A stretch of DNA of 51,118 bases from Anaerolineales bacterium (GTDB lineage: Bacteria > Chloroflexota > Anaerolineae > Anaerolineales > Villigracilaceae): assembly GCA_016932715.1 (NCBI GenBank), contig JAFGCG010000014.1:1-51118 (forward strand), read 5' to 3'. How positions within the stretch are numbered: the stretch's first letter is position 1; each line of letters opens with the position of its first letter. The position numbers and the translations under genes are program-made. The notes under the pieces were generated by a model. It worked only from the letters and a program-made list of their open reading frames with translations. It did not search any database and was not told where the DNA came from. Positions 23,695 to 32,667 of the stretch are shown here, one piece after another.

Positions 23695-25044
23695 TTATTG
23701 CGCGGCTGTATCGGTAAACTCCAATGCCTTATTCAAAACATCGAATCCCTCTTTCAATTGTTCCTCGGTGATGATCAACGGTGGGATGATCAGCACCGTA
23801 TGCCAGTGGGTGTAGAGAAACAGTCCATGATCCAGGCAATATTTCTTCAGGGCAGTCATCTCTGGCGAGGAGCCATTCCAGGGCGCCAGCGGCTCTTTCG
23901 TCTTTCTATCTCTGACCAGTTCAATAATGCCAAACAAACCAATATTGCGAACCTCGCCCACGGAGGGATGCGCTTCCCCGAGGTCGGTCAGCATGCGATT
24001 CAACACCGGACCCATGGCAGCCGCGTGCTCGACGATCCGATCCTGCCGCAGCACGTTGATATTCGCGATCGCCGCGGCAAGCGAAACCGGATGGGATGTG
24101 TAGGTGAGCCCGCTTTCGAAGGCGCGTTCATTGAAGGCTGCCGCAATCTCGGGCTTCATCGCCACCGCGCCCAGGGGCGCGTACGCGGAGGTCAGTCCCT
24201 TTGCCATCGTGATCATGTCCGGGACGACATCCCAGTGTTCGACGGCAAACCATTTGCCCGTACGACCGAATCCGCTCATGACCTCGTCGGCGATCATCAG
24301 GATGTCATATTTATCGCACAACGCCCGCACGCCTTGCATGTATCCCTCGGGCGGGATGATGATGCCATTCGTACCGGTGACCGACTCCATGAGGATCGCC
24401 GCGATGGTCTGCGGCCCCTCGTATTGGATGATCTCCTCGAGATGATTGAGATAATCCTGTGCGAACTCTTCCTCCGAAATATCGGGATTCGTCCGGTGGA
24501 AGGTCGAACGGTAGCGGTATGGGTCGAGAAAATGCACGATGCCGGTCATCAGGTTCGGTTCCCAGACGAGGCGGCGCGGGTCGCCCGTGGCAGCCATCGC
24601 CCCGGCGGTTGCCCCGTGATAGGAGCGATAGCGGGTCAAAATCTTGTGCCGGCCGGTGTAGCCGCGCGCCAGCTTGAGCGCGTTCTCGTTGGCATCCGCC
24701 CCACCGAGCGTGAACAGCACTTTTGTCAGCGCCTGCTGCGGCGTGATCTCCGCAACCATTTTGCTTGCCAGGGCACGCGCCCGGGTCGTCATCCCCGGCG
24801 CGGCGTACGGAAGTTCCGCCACCTGCTCCTGTATGGCTTTGATGACCCGCTCGTCTCCGTGACCGATATTGACACACATCGTCATCGAATTGAAGTCGAG
24901 ATAGCGTTTCTCATCCACATCCCAAAAATAGACACCCCCGGCGCGCTTCACCGCAATGGGATCGACCTTCGCCTGCGCCGACCAGGTGTAGAAAACATGT
25001 TCTTTTGATAAGGAAAGAACTTCATCATCGGGGAGATCGAACAT
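23695..25044 (-). CDS. Class III (omega) pyridoxal-phosphate aminotransferase
   Basis: This 449-residue PLP transaminase of the omega-amino-acid family has the expected blocks: YLDFNSMTMCVNIGHG near the amino end, LGGADANENALKLAR for phosphate binding, RSYHGATAG (Tyr142, His143), the cofactor aspartate Asp253 in MIADEVMSGFGRTG, and the Schiff-base lysine Lys282 in MAKGLTSAYAPLGAV. The segment WSAQAKVDPI near the amino end and overall layout resemble taurine/beta-alanine:pyruvate aminotransferases, but substrate cannot be fixed from sequence. It is a single-gene unit with its own terminator; the region upstream is a repeat, so regulation is not apparent. Confidence 0.85.
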   Translation of the reverse strand: MFDLPDDEVLSLSKEHVFYTWSAQAKVDPIAVKRAGGVYFWDVDEKRYLDFNSMTMCVNIGHGDERVIKAIQEQVAELPYAAPGMTTRARALASKMVAEITPQQALTKVLFTLGGADANENALKLARGYTGRHKILTRYRSYHGATAGAMAATGDPRRLVWEPNLMTGIVHFLDPYRYRSTFHRTNPDISEEEFAQDYLNHLEEIIQYEGPQTIAAILMESVTGTNGIIIPPEGYMQGVRALCDKYDILMIADEVMSGFGRTGKWFAVEHWDVVPDMITMAKGLTSAYAPLGAVAMKPEIAAAFNERAFESGLTYTSHPVSLAAAIANINVLRQDRIVEHAAAMGPVLNRMLTDLGEAHPSVGEVRNIGLFGIIELVRDRKTKEPLAPWNGSSPEMTALKKYCLDHGLFLYTHWHTVLIIPPLIITEEQLKEGFDVLNKALEFTDTAAQ

Positions 25045-25070
25045 GGCAGCCCTCTTGGAAATAAGTAGTC

Positions 25071-25137
25071 AAGTAAACAAGTAAACAAGTACCAAGTACA
25101 CATTTGCCTACTTGTTTACCTGCCTACCTGTTTACTT
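25071..25137. repeat. AAGTAAACAAGTA / TACTTGTTTACTT intergenic repeat
   Basis: Iterated AGTAAACA units on one side face CTTGTTTACCTGCCTACCTG on the other, forming an imperfect palindrome. A related fragment (CAGGTAAACAGGTAGACAAG) is at 43635-43654 after asnS. Confidence 0.65.
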
Positions 25138-25204
25138 CCTCATTATAACCCTCCCCATTTCGGCAATTCGTGATAAACTACAGCCCGCTTAGGTACGCTA
25201 CAAC

Positions 25205-25272
25205 GTGCCTTTCCGCTCCCGGCAGACCCACGGTTTGAACAGGAGCAACCCCATGGAAAGGAGGAAACCCTC
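25205..25272 (+). promoter_or_regulatory. Candidate S6:S18-binding leader of rpsF
   Basis: The rpsF leader holds a hairpin GCTCC (25215-25219) / GGAGC (25242-25246) enclosing CCGs and a purine-rich segment, just before a strong AAGGAGG site. In many bacteria the S6:S18 pair represses its own operon by binding a CCG-containing leader hairpin. The fit here is suggestive only. Confidence 0.35.
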
Positions 25273-25554
25273 ATGCGCAAATACGAACTTGTTTGCATTG
25301 TCCAGCCTGAACTGGATGAGACTGCATTTAAAGGTGTGGTCGACCGCGTCTCTGGCTGGGTCAGCGAAGCAGGCGGAAGCGTGGACAAAGTGGATGTCTG
25401 GGGACGCCGCAAGCTGGCATACCAGATCCGCAAGCAAAGAGAAGGTCAGTATGTCCTTCTGAACGTTACGCTGGACCCAAAGTCCACCGCTGAATTGGAG
25501 CGAAACATTCGCTACCTCGAGCCTGTGCTGCGTCACATGTTGTCTGCCGTATAA
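25273..25554 (+). CDS. rpsF: 30S ribosomal protein S6
   Basis: This 93-residue S6 protein of the small subunit platform has the family opening MRKYELVCIVQPELDE, the central VWGRRKLAYQIRKQREGQYVL in two strands, and a terminal helix (NIRYLEPVLRHML). Length matches the family. The start follows GGAGG. It leads the rpsF-ssb-rpsR cluster, which is widespread in bacteria. A possible autoregulatory hairpin lies in the leader at 25215-25246. Confidence 0.97.
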   Translation: MRKYELVCIVQPELDETAFKGVVDRVSGWVSEAGGSVDKVDVWGRRKLAYQIRKQREGQYVLLNVTLDPKSTAELERNIRYLEPVLRHMLSAV

Positions 25555-25594
25555 ATTATTTTAGAGATATTCTCAGTTTTCCAAGGAGATTGAC

Positions 25595-26023
25595 ATGAGC
25601 CGAGGTTTGAACAAAGTCCAAATTATCGGTCACCTGGGACGTGACCCCGAAATGCGGTACACCCCCTCCGGGCGGCCCGTCACGACGTTCACCGTCGCGG
25701 TCAGCCGTTCCTGGAATACAGTTGACGGTGAACGTCACAACGAGACGGAATGGTTCAATATCGTTGCCTGGGGCAACCTGGCAGAGATCTGCAAACAATA
25801 TCTCAATAAGGGCCAGCAGGTCTACATCGAAGGTCGCCTGCAAACCCGCCGCTGGGATGACAAGGAAGGCACCAAACACACCAGCGTCGAAGTTGTGGCA
25901 AATGAAATGATGATGCTCGGTGAGCGAAGTGACCGGCGCGATCAGAACCATCAAAGTCCCCAGGGCGATATTGCCCCGGATGAGAATGAGATTTCCGCCA
26001 ACGAGGATGAATTTCCATTCTAA
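25595..26023 (+). CDS. ssb: Single-stranded DNA-binding protein
   Basis: This 142-residue SSB consists of an OB-fold domain (about residues 1-105; NKVQIIGHLGRDPEMRYTPSG, WFNIVAWGNLAEICKQYLNKG, VYIEGRLQTRRWDD) and a short flexible tail ending in the acidic tip EDEFPF. That tip recruits partner proteins such as RecJ and RecQ in other bacteria. The tail is shorter than in many SSBs. It lies between rpsF and rpsR with an AAGGAG site. Confidence 0.97.
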   Translation: MSRGLNKVQIIGHLGRDPEMRYTPSGRPVTTFTVAVSRSWNTVDGERHNETEWFNIVAWGNLAEICKQYLNKGQQVYIEGRLQTRRWDDKEGTKHTSVEVVANEMMMLGERSDRRDQNHQSPQGDIAPDENEISANEDEFPF

Positions 26024-26078
26024 CTGCAACGAGGCCTCAAAAGTTTTTGAGGTCTTCGAAATAAAATTGGAGTACTAA

Positions 26079-26363
26079 ATGGCTGAAGATCGAAGACCCT
26101 CAGGCCCCATGGAAGGAGGCGGGGAACGCCGCTTCTTTGCCAGGCCCAAGTTTTGTCAATTCTGCGCAGATAAGACTCTGACGATTGACTACAAAAAGAC
26201 AGACCTGCTTCGGAAATACATCACCGAAGATGGCAAGATCCGCCCGCGTCGCCAGACCGGCGCCTGTGCCAGGCACCAACGCTCGGTCGCCGCGGCTGTT
26301 AAACAAGCACGCCACATTGCCCTGCTGCCTTTCACGGGCAGGTCCTTTGATGAGGGGCGTTAA
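26079..26363 (+). CDS. rpsR: 30S ribosomal protein S18
   Basis: This 94-residue S18 protein, the partner of S6, has the conserved core from [21 protein letters not shown] in two pieces and the basic segment [30 protein letters not shown] near residue 26 gives the zinc-type (Cys+) S18 variant, with Cys63 in GACARHQ. A Gly/Arg-rich amino terminus precedes the core. It is the third gene of the rpsF operon. Confidence 0.96.
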   Translation: MAEDRRPSGPMEGGGERRFFARPKFCQFCADKTLTIDYKKTDLLRKYITEDGKIRPRRQTGACARHQRSVAAAVKQARHIALLPFTGRSFDEGR

Positions 26364-26399
26364 TACCCTGCGGGCACGATGTCCCCGCGGAGCGTGGCA

Positions 26400-26432
26400 G
26401 ACGCGGGGTTCCGCGAGGCGCAGGACCCCGTC
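26400..26432. repeat. GC-rich hairpin between rpsR and the foldase gene
   Basis: GACGCGGGGT faces ACCCCGTC around TCCGCGAGGCGCAGG, followed by TTTGCG. It could attenuate read-through from rpsR. An additional CCCCGCGG/CGCGGGG pairing is possible with the upstream bases. It is a moderate call only. Confidence 0.4.
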
Positions 26433-26453
26433 TTTGCGTCATGGAGAAAATGA

Positions 26454-27749
26454 ATGGCAAAGCAAAGCTCTACATCACAAAAAGTTGTCACAAAGAAGCA
26501 TATGGCCCGCCTCGAGCGGGAACGCCGTCAAAACAGGCTCATTGTGGGTATCGCCGCTGCCGGCATCCTGGTTGTGGTTGGTCTGCTGGGGTACGGTTAT
26601 CTCAAGCTCAACTACCTGCAATTGAGTGAGCCCGTCGCGGAAGTCAATGGCGTAAAGATTACAACGGGAGAATGGCAGGAACGCGTCAAGCTCCAGCGCA
26701 TTCAAATGTTGAATATGTACGATCAATATTCGTTCTACCAGCAAAATTTCGGCTTCGATTATTCCCAACAACTGCAGGAGATCATGTTTAAGCTGCAGAT
26801 CCCGGATGTCCTTGGGCAGGAAGTGCTGGATCAAATGACAGATGAAATCCTCATCCGTCAGGAAGCGGCAAAGCGCGGGATTGCAGTCTCGGAAGATGAA
26901 CTCCAAAAAGCAATCCAGGAGAATTTCAGGTTCTTTCCGAACGGCACGGCGACTCCTACCGTCACTCCGACCGAATTTTCAACCCCGACTCTCACCAGCC
27001 AGCAATTGACTCTCTATCCGTCCACGTCGACGCCGACAACCGCGCCGACCTCCACCGTCGAACCCACGGCAACGCTCGACCTCTCAGCGACGCCGGCTCC
27101 CACAGCCACGGAGGTGCCTCCCACGCCGACGATGGTTCCGCAGCCTCCGACAGCCTCTCCCACGCCGTACACAGTGGAGGGCTTCCAGACACAATACAAC
27201 GAAATGCTGGAAAGCTTCAAGACCTACAAAATCAGCGAAAAAACAGTCCGGTCTCTTTATGAGGTAAATCTCCTGCGTCAGAAATTGACGGAAGAGATGG
27301 GCAAGGATGTCCCTCACACGCAGGAACAGGTCTGGGCACGTCACATCCTGGTGGAGAAGCAGGTGGAAGCACTCGCTGCCGCGGCGCTCATCGAGCAGGG
27401 TGTTGATTTTGCCACAGTCGCCAGTCGCTTCTCGAAGGATACAGGTTCCGGAGCGGGCGGCGGCGATTTAGGCTGGTTCGGCAAGGGTCAAATGGTCCCT
27501 GAATTCGAAGAGGCAGCCTTCAGTCTGAAGATAGGTGAAGTCAGTAAGCCTGTCAAAAGTCCGTTTGGCTATCACATCATTCAGGTCCTGGGTCATGAAG
27601 AGCGGCCTTTGGACAGCGTTCAATACCAGCAGAGACAACAACAGGAGTTCGGTGATTGGCTGACGAGCCAGCGCGAAACAGCCACCATTGAGATCTACGG
27701 TGTCTGGCAGGAACGCGTTCCCATGGAGCCCGAGCTTCAAACTCAATAA
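26454..27749 (+). CDS. Membrane-anchored PpiC-type peptidyl-prolyl isomerase (SurA/PrsA-like)
   Basis: This 431-residue extracytoplasmic foldase has a basic amino terminus, a membrane anchor at about residues 29-50 (LIVGIAAAGILVVVGLLGYG), and a SurA_N-like helical segment (about 55-165) with VDQMTDEILIRQEAAKRGI-type pattern (here LDQMTDEILIRQEAAKRGI). A Thr/Pro-rich linker follows (about 165-240), then more helix and a parvulin domain (about 310-405). The parvulin domain shows WARHILVEKQ, VASRFSKDTGSGAGGGDLGWFGKGQMVP and PVKSPFGYHIIQVL, quoted as separate blocks. The linker inserted in the chaperone region is unusual. A strong terminator follows. It may be a single-gene unit. Confidence 0.88.
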   Translation: MAKQSSTSQKVVTKKHMARLERERRQNRLIVGIAAAGILVVVGLLGYGYLKLNYLQLSEPVAEVNGVKITTGEWQERVKLQRIQMLNMYDQYSFYQQNFGFDYSQQLQEIMFKLQIPDVLGQEVLDQMTDEILIRQEAAKRGIAVSEDELQKAIQENFRFFPNGTATPTVTPTEFSTPTLTSQQLTLYPSTSTPTTAPTSTVEPTATLDLSATPAPTATEVPPTPTMVPQPPTASPTPYTVEGFQTQYNEMLESFKTYKISEKTVRSLYEVNLLRQKLTEEMGKDVPHTQEQVWARHILVEKQVEALAAAALIEQGVDFATVASRFSKDTGSGAGGGDLGWFGKGQMVPEFEEAAFSLKIGEVSKPVKSPFGYHIIQVLGHEERPLDSVQYQQRQQQEFGDWLTSQRETATIEIYGVWQERVPMEPELQTQ

Positions 27750-27769
27750 GCAAAGCGTTCGAAGAAGCA

Positions 27770-27800
27770 AAACCGTCCAACGAACTGTTGGACGGTTTTC
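27770..27800 (+). terminator. Intrinsic terminator after the foldase gene
   Basis: AAACCGTCCAAC (27770-27781) pairs with GTTGGACGGTTT (27787-27798) around a five-base loop and is followed by TCTATTT. It may also serve the convergent smc gene. Confidence 0.8.
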
Positions 27801-27854
27801 TATTTCCACACAACGCCCCAACTGAATACTGCCCACTGAATACTACTTACTGGC

Positions 27855-30800
27855 TCATGCCCTCTGCAGCATCTCATCGGTAACCTGATCCAGGCGCAGG
27901 CTGATCACCTGACTCGCCGAATCGCGCCCCATGGTGATGCCGTAGATCACATCCGCAGCCTGGACGGTATTGCGGTTGTGGGTAATGACGATGAATTGCG
28001 TATCCCTGCTCAGCTCCTGCAGGAGATCGCGGAAACGACCGACGTTCGCTTCGTCGAGCATCGCGTCCACTTCATCCATCACGCAGACCGGTGTGGGCGA
28101 GACCTTGAGCAGCGCAAACACCAAAGCTACGGCCGTCAGGCTGCGTTCGCCGCCCGAAAGCAAAGCCAGTCCTTGCTCGCGGCGGCCCGGCAAACGCGCC
28201 TCGATCTCGATGCCCGTTTCGACGAGGTTATCCGGGTCGGTCAATGACAGGCGCGCCGACCCGCCGCCAAACAGGCGGGTGAACATGGCCCGGAATTGTT
28301 TATCCACTGCATCGAACGTCTTCGAAAATTCCTGGCGCGTGAGTTCATCCAGCTCTGCGATCACATGCTTCAAGTCTTCTTCCGCTTTATGCAGGTCATC
28401 GATCTGCGTCCGCATGAACGCGTAGCGCTCAGACTCCTGGTCGAACTCCTGTTTCGCCTCCGGGTTGATGGGGCCCATACGCCGCATGCGCGTGCGCTGC
28501 TGGATCAATTGTGTTTCCAGGTCGGGTGAAATTTCAGTGACCACCGGTAATTCTTCGACCATGCCATCCAGCGGCAGAGGCACGGGTCCCGAAACATCCG
28601 CCGCGTAATCGAACATGACCAAACCAAAATCATCCGTGATCTTCTCGTGAAGGTTATCCAGTGCTTCCTGCTTCCTCAACTGTTCCAGCTGTACCTGGCC
28701 CAACAGGCGTTCTGCCGTCCCCAGAGCACGCTGGGCATTTGACTCCACCTCCTGTAAACGCGCTTCCTCCTGTTCGGCAGTTTCCAGGTCTTTCTCGGCC
28801 GGGTCGATCTGCACCTGGAGTTCCTCCATCTGACGCTGCAACTGGACCTCGCGCTCGCGCAGTGCTGATCGTTCGGTCGTTAATCCGCTCAGGGAGGTTT
28901 CCGCCTCACTCAGGCGTGTGGTCAACTCAAAGCGGCGGGTGTCGAACTTTGTAATTTCCTTTTCTCTTTCCTCTTTCCTTGCATTCGCGTCTGCCAGAGC
29001 ACGTTCCACGACCGCCACGCGCGTGCTCCAATACGATGTCTGATTCAATGTATCGGCCACACGCTCTGCGATCGCGTTTGACTTTTCGGCAAGGGAGTGG
29101 ATCTCGCCCTGCGCCCCGGCAGATTGATCTTCGATATTCGATACTGTCTGGATCAGGTTCTGACGGATTGATTCTGCTTCCTCTGCCTCCGCCTTCAGTT
29201 GAGCGTGCTGGCTATTCTGCCACTCCAGTTGACGCCGCGCCGATTCCGACTCCAATCCGGCCTGCCGCTCGTTCCCCTGAGCATCCTCCAGGCTGAGGCG
29301 CGCTGCGCGCAGCGCTTCCTCCGCTCGAGCCAGCTCGCCCTGTGCATCCCTGATCTGAGCGGAGAGGGAATCGACTTCATGATTCAAAGACTCGATCTGT
29401 GCGCCTAATACAACCAGGGATTCGGTCAGTTCGCGTTTTTGGCGCGGGCGGCTGAGGGCTGACCCGCCAGGGGAGGCGGACTTCCCGGCAATGATGAGCC
29501 CATCGCCGCGGAAGACTTCGCCTCGCAGGGTCACGACGCGCGCATGTGTGGGCACTTCCTTCAACAAACGACGCGCGCTCGCGCGGTCCCGGACGATCAG
29601 GGTTTGCCCAAGCACAAGGTTCACAGCTGCCCGCAATTCCTCCGCGACGTTGACAAGTTGGGCGGCAACCCCCAGTATATTCTCATCAACCGGACTGGTG
29701 AGCAGCTGACGTGAGTGATCTTCGAGCGGAAGCAATGCCGCGCGCCCGCTTCCATCCGACTCAAGCAGCTGCAGGGCTTCGTCGATCTCAGCCGCATCGA
29801 GCAGGATCGCATCGAGCGTATCCCCCAGCGCCGCAGCGACCGCCACTTCCAACTCCGCCGGGACATCCAGGGAGGCGCTCAGGGCGCCGCGTGCTCCCTT
29901 GAGACGCGCCTGGCGCGCCGCCTCGAGCAGGAAGCGGGCGCCTTCGGCATACCCTGCCAGTGATTGTTCTGCCTGGTCAAGGATTTCGAGCTGGGCAGTC
30001 AGGCGCGTATGTGCTGCCAGTTGATGAGCGCGTTCTTCCGCTTTCTCACGCCGTTCGTTTTCAAGCCTTTCGACTTCCCTCTTTCCTCTTTCCTCTTTTT
30101 CCTGTGCTCCTCGAAATTCTTCTTCCGCAGCTTCACGGAGTTCACGTGCCTGTGCCAATCGTTCAGCCATCTCACGCGCATGCATTTCAGCGGCTTCAAT
30201 GGCTTTGTCCGCGTTCGTTAAACGGGAGCGCAAATTTTCCAATCGGGATTTCAATTCATCCAGGCGTGCCTGCGACTCGGCGCGCTGTGCACCCCACTTT
30301 TCGATCTCTGCGCGCCCCATTTGCAGTTTCTCTTCCAGCGCGGCGCGTTCCGCCTGTCTCGCCTGCAAAGCTTGCTGGGCATCGGCATATTGTCGCTGCG
30401 CCTCTTCGTACTCGGTCTGCAAACGAGCCGTTTCCTGCCCAGCCTCTGCAAAGCGCTCCCGTGCAACCTGCTCTTCATCGGAGGCGCGATTCTTGTCCGC
30501 CAGGACAGAGGACTGGGTGGAGAGCAGCGAGCGCTGGCGCTCTTCCAGAACGGCGAGCTGGCGGCTCACCTCCTCACGCTGGTTGTGCAGTTCCGCGGAT
30601 TGGCGATGCCAGGCATTCAACTGAGAGCGCAAACCGGAAAGCCTCTCACGGAATGTGTTGTGTTCGCTCTGCGCCCCGGCATGGGTCTCACGCGCTTCAC
30701 GTGCCCGGGCCTCCTGTGCCCTGACCACTTCGCGCGCCTCGGTCAGCTCCCGCTGGGCACGATGCCAGTGATAGCCATACCATTCGAGCAGGATGCCCTT

Positions 30801-31472
30801 CAAGTCTGCCTGGGCGCGTGTATATTCGATGGCACGTTTTGCCTGGCGTTCCAGGCTGCGGATGCGCGGCTCGAGCTCGGACAAAATATCCAGGACGCGT
30901 TCCAGGTTACGGGAGGTGTTATCCAGCCTTTTGAGTGCCTCTTCACGGCGGACACGATACAACCCCACCCCGGCTGCTTCTTCGAACAGACGGCGGCGGT
31001 CCTCCGCTTTCAGTGCCAGCGAAGCATCCACCAGCCCCTGGCCGAGGAAGGTATAGGTCCGTTCCGAAAGGCCCGATGCCGCCAGCAGTTCGTTCAGGTC
31101 GCGCAAACGTACATGCTGATCGTTCAGTAAATAATCATTATGTCCATCGCGGTAGGCGCGCCGTGTCATACCGACTTCGGTAAAGTCCACGGGCAGCCAG
31201 CCGGTCGCGTTGTCAAAAAGGACGTGCGCCGAAGCCATCCCGGCACGCGGCCGATGGTCCGACCCGTTAAAGATCATATCCTCGGTCTTTTTGCCGCGCA
31301 GCAGCGCGTACGATTGCTCACCCAAAACCCAGCGCAGCGCATCCACAATGTTCGATTTCCCGGAACCGTTCGGTCCCACGATGGCGGTCATCCCGCTCGC
31401 GAACTCGAACATGGTCCGGGTGGCAAAGGTCTTGTAACCTTGCAGCTCAAGGGATTTTAGACGAAGAGGCAT
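27855..31472 (-). CDS. smc: Chromosome segregation protein SMC
   Basis: This 1205-residue SMC ATPase, for chromosome condensation and segregation, is full length. Walker A is GPNGSGKS at 33-40. FLGQGLVDASLALKAEDRR and the EEAAGV segment follow. Long coiled coils of Glu/Arg/Ala-rich sequence flank a hinge at about 515-660 (LDVPAELEVAVAAALGDTL; LRGEVFRGDGLI). The ABC signature LLSGGERSLTAVAL (about 1104) and Walker B VCVMDEVDAMLDEAN (Asp1133) are intact, with ITHNRNT after. No scpA or scpB is adjacent. Two coiled-coil stretches are encoded by GGAAAGAGG-type simple repeats near 28955 and 30080. It lies upstream of nothing on its strand until the convergent foldase gene. Confidence 0.97.
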   Translation of the reverse strand: MPLRLKSLELQGYKTFATRTMFEFASGMTAIVGPNGSGKSNIVDALRWVLGEQSYALLRGKKTEDMIFNGSDHRPRAGMASAHVLFDNATGWLPVDFTEVGMTRRAYRDGHNDYLLNDQHVRLRDLNELLAASGLSERTYTFLGQGLVDASLALKAEDRRRLFEEAAGVGLYRVRREEALKRLDNTSRNLERVLDILSELEPRIRSLERQAKRAIEYTRAQADLKGILLEWYGYHWHRAQRELTEAREVVRAQEARAREARETHAGAQSEHNTFRERLSGLRSQLNAWHRQSAELHNQREEVSRQLAVLEERQRSLLSTQSSVLADKNRASDEEQVARERFAEAGQETARLQTEYEEAQRQYADAQQALQARQAERAALEEKLQMGRAEIEKWGAQRAESQARLDELKSRLENLRSRLTNADKAIEAAEMHAREMAERLAQARELREAAEEEFRGAQEKEERGKREVERLENERREKAEERAHQLAAHTRLTAQLEILDQAEQSLAGYAEGARFLLEAARQARLKGARGALSASLDVPAELEVAVAAALGDTLDAILLDAAEIDEALQLLESDGSGRAALLPLEDHSRQLLTSPVDENILGVAAQLVNVAEELRAAVNLVLGQTLIVRDRASARRLLKEVPTHARVVTLRGEVFRGDGLIIAGKSASPGGSALSRPRQKRELTESLVVLGAQIESLNHEVDSLSAQIRDAQGELARAEEALRAARLSLEDAQGNERQAGLESESARRQLEWQNSQHAQLKAEAEEAESIRQNLIQTVSNIEDQSAGAQGEIHSLAEKSNAIAERVADTLNQTSYWSTRVAVVERALADANARKEEREKEITKFDTRRFELTTRLSEAETSLSGLTTERSALREREVQLQRQMEELQVQIDPAEKDLETAEQEEARLQEVESNAQRALGTAERLLGQVQLEQLRKQEALDNLHEKITDDFGLVMFDYAADVSGPVPLPLDGMVEELPVVTEISPDLETQLIQQRTRMRRMGPINPEAKQEFDQESERYAFMRTQIDDLHKAEEDLKHVIAELDELTRQEFSKTFDAVDKQFRAMFTRLFGGGSARLSLTDPDNLVETGIEIEARLPGRREQGLALLSGGERSLTAVALVFALLKVSPTPVCVMDEVDAMLDEANVGRFRDLLQELSRDTQFIVITHNRNTVQAADVIYGITMGRDSASQVISLRLDQVTDEMLQRA

Positions 31473-31529
31473 GTGCGATTAAAGAAGTTCAATTTATTTA
31501 CTCATCTTACGCAGGAAACAGGAAATTCG

Positions 31530-31640
31530 AACCGCGAAGGAACGAAGCTCGCGAAGACTCCTCTTCCGTCGCGAAGAAAAAGACGCTCTTTGCGTCCCGG
31601 AGCCTGCCCTGAGCGTAGTCGAAGGGCGTCTTCGCGGTGA
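31530..31640. repeat. CGCGAAG-rich intergenic repeat between rnc and smc
   Basis: ACCGCGAAGGAACGAAGCTC and repeated TCGCGAAG units face CGTCTTCGCGGTG. In the middle is CCTGCCCTGAGCGTAGTCGA, a motif found also at 50806-50820 (TCCTGAGCCTGTCGA). The 190-base gap holds no gene. Confidence 0.65.
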
Positions 31641-31666
31641 AAAACAGGGGTAGTGCGTAACATCAG

Positions 31667-32383
31667 TTATTTATATGAAATGCCCAACGATTCAAGCGCC
31701 GTCTGTGCGGCGATCCGCGCGGCAACCTGCTTGCTGGATCCACGTCCCCTGCCATAGGTCGCGCCCTGGATGTGAACCTCCACTTCGAAGACTTTTGCAT
31801 GGTCGGGTCCGGTGGAACTTATGGTTAGATATTGCGGCGTTCCCAGCTTTTCAGCCTGCGCCCACTCCTGCAAGCGGCTTTTCGGATCGTGAATCTCATC
31901 CAGAACGAATTCATGTGCCTCATCCAGCAAAGGATGAACAAACGCCTCCACGGCCTGGAGACCAGCGTCGAGGTACACGGCGCCGATCAGGGCCTCGAAC
32001 AGGGATCCCAGCAACCCGTCCCGCTCGCGCCCGCCCGAGGCAAATTCTCCGCGCCCGAGGCGGAGCGCATCTCCCAGGTTCAGATGCCGCGCGAACAATG
32101 CCAGCTGGTCGTTGCGGACAAGGGCTGAGCGGATTTTCGTCAAGTCACCTTCAGGCATTTCAGGGAAACGATGATAGACCCAGGCACCAACGACGAAATC
32201 GAGCACAGCATCCCCGAGAAATTCCAGCCGTTCATTATCCTCCAGCGCATCGGGATTCTCATTGACGTAAGAACGATGAGTGAGGGCACGCGTCAGCAGG
32301 GCCAAATTCGAAAAGTGTAAACCCAGCCTTCGGCTGAGTTCAGAGGCGGATTCGAAGTCCCGCGATTCAGACAGGGTCGTCAC
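31667..32383 (-). CDS. rnc: Ribonuclease III
   Basis: This double-strand-specific endoribonuclease processes rRNA and structured mRNA. The signature NERLEFLGDAVLDFVV is intact with its metal-binding acidic residues. LLGSLFEALIGAVYLDAG gives the second catalytic helix, and the carboxyl-terminal dsRNA-binding domain ends KQVAARIAAQTALESLG. The frame continues to an ATG at 32455, but I prefer the GTG at 32383 (238 residues). It has GGGAG upstream, gives the usual family length, and the extra codons run through a GC-rich palindrome (32398-32446). smc follows on the same strand about 190 bases later. Confidence 0.92.
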   Translation of the reverse strand: MTTLSESRDFESASELSRRLGLHFSNLALLTRALTHRSYVNENPDALEDNERLEFLGDAVLDFVVGAWVYHRFPEMPEGDLTKIRSALVRNDQLALFARHLNLGDALRLGRGEFASGGRERDGLLGSLFEALIGAVYLDAGLQAVEAFVHPLLDEAHEFVLDEIHDPKSRLQEWAQAEKLGTPQYLTISSTGPDHAKVFEVEVHIQGATYGRGRGSSKQVAARIAAQTALESLGISYK

Positions 32384-32397
32384 AACAGTCTCCCGGG

Positions 32398-32446
32398 AAC
32401 TCAGGGAGCGCCCGCCCCACCCGCCCTTCGGGCAAGGGAGGGGCCC
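32398..32446. repeat. GC-rich palindrome upstream of rnc
   Basis: GCGCCCGCCCCACCCGCCC and GGGCAAGGGAGGGGCCCGCGG surround TTCG. It is of the CCCTCCC/GGGAGGG family of intergenic palindromes and overlaps the upstream in-frame extension of rnc. The rest of the gap up to 32667 contains an inverted repeat CCCCGCAC (32595) / GTGCGGGG (32628) ahead of a TACAAT box at 32636. Confidence 0.55.
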
Positions 32447-32667
32447 GCGGTCCATCAGTTCCGAATATCACCCCCGCAGGCTGCATAAAATGCCAGAAGA
32501 AGCGTGCGGGGTATCAAGCGGGCTGAATTGTACTATAAGTCCCGCAGAGCGGGATGGCGCTGAGGCGCTCACTTATCGTTTTTTTAAGATACAACCCCGC
32601 ACCTTTTTCTCTTCCGTTTTATGTCGCGTGCGGGGTACAATCAGATCATCCTTTGAAGGAGAATAAG

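Noticed and set aside
28950..30110. GGAAAGAGG-type repeats in smc as further in-frame mobile insertions
   Set aside because: They encode Glu/Lys/Arg-rich coiled-coil sequence that fits the SMC arms; length and register appear normal, so they may simply be codon-biased coiled coil.
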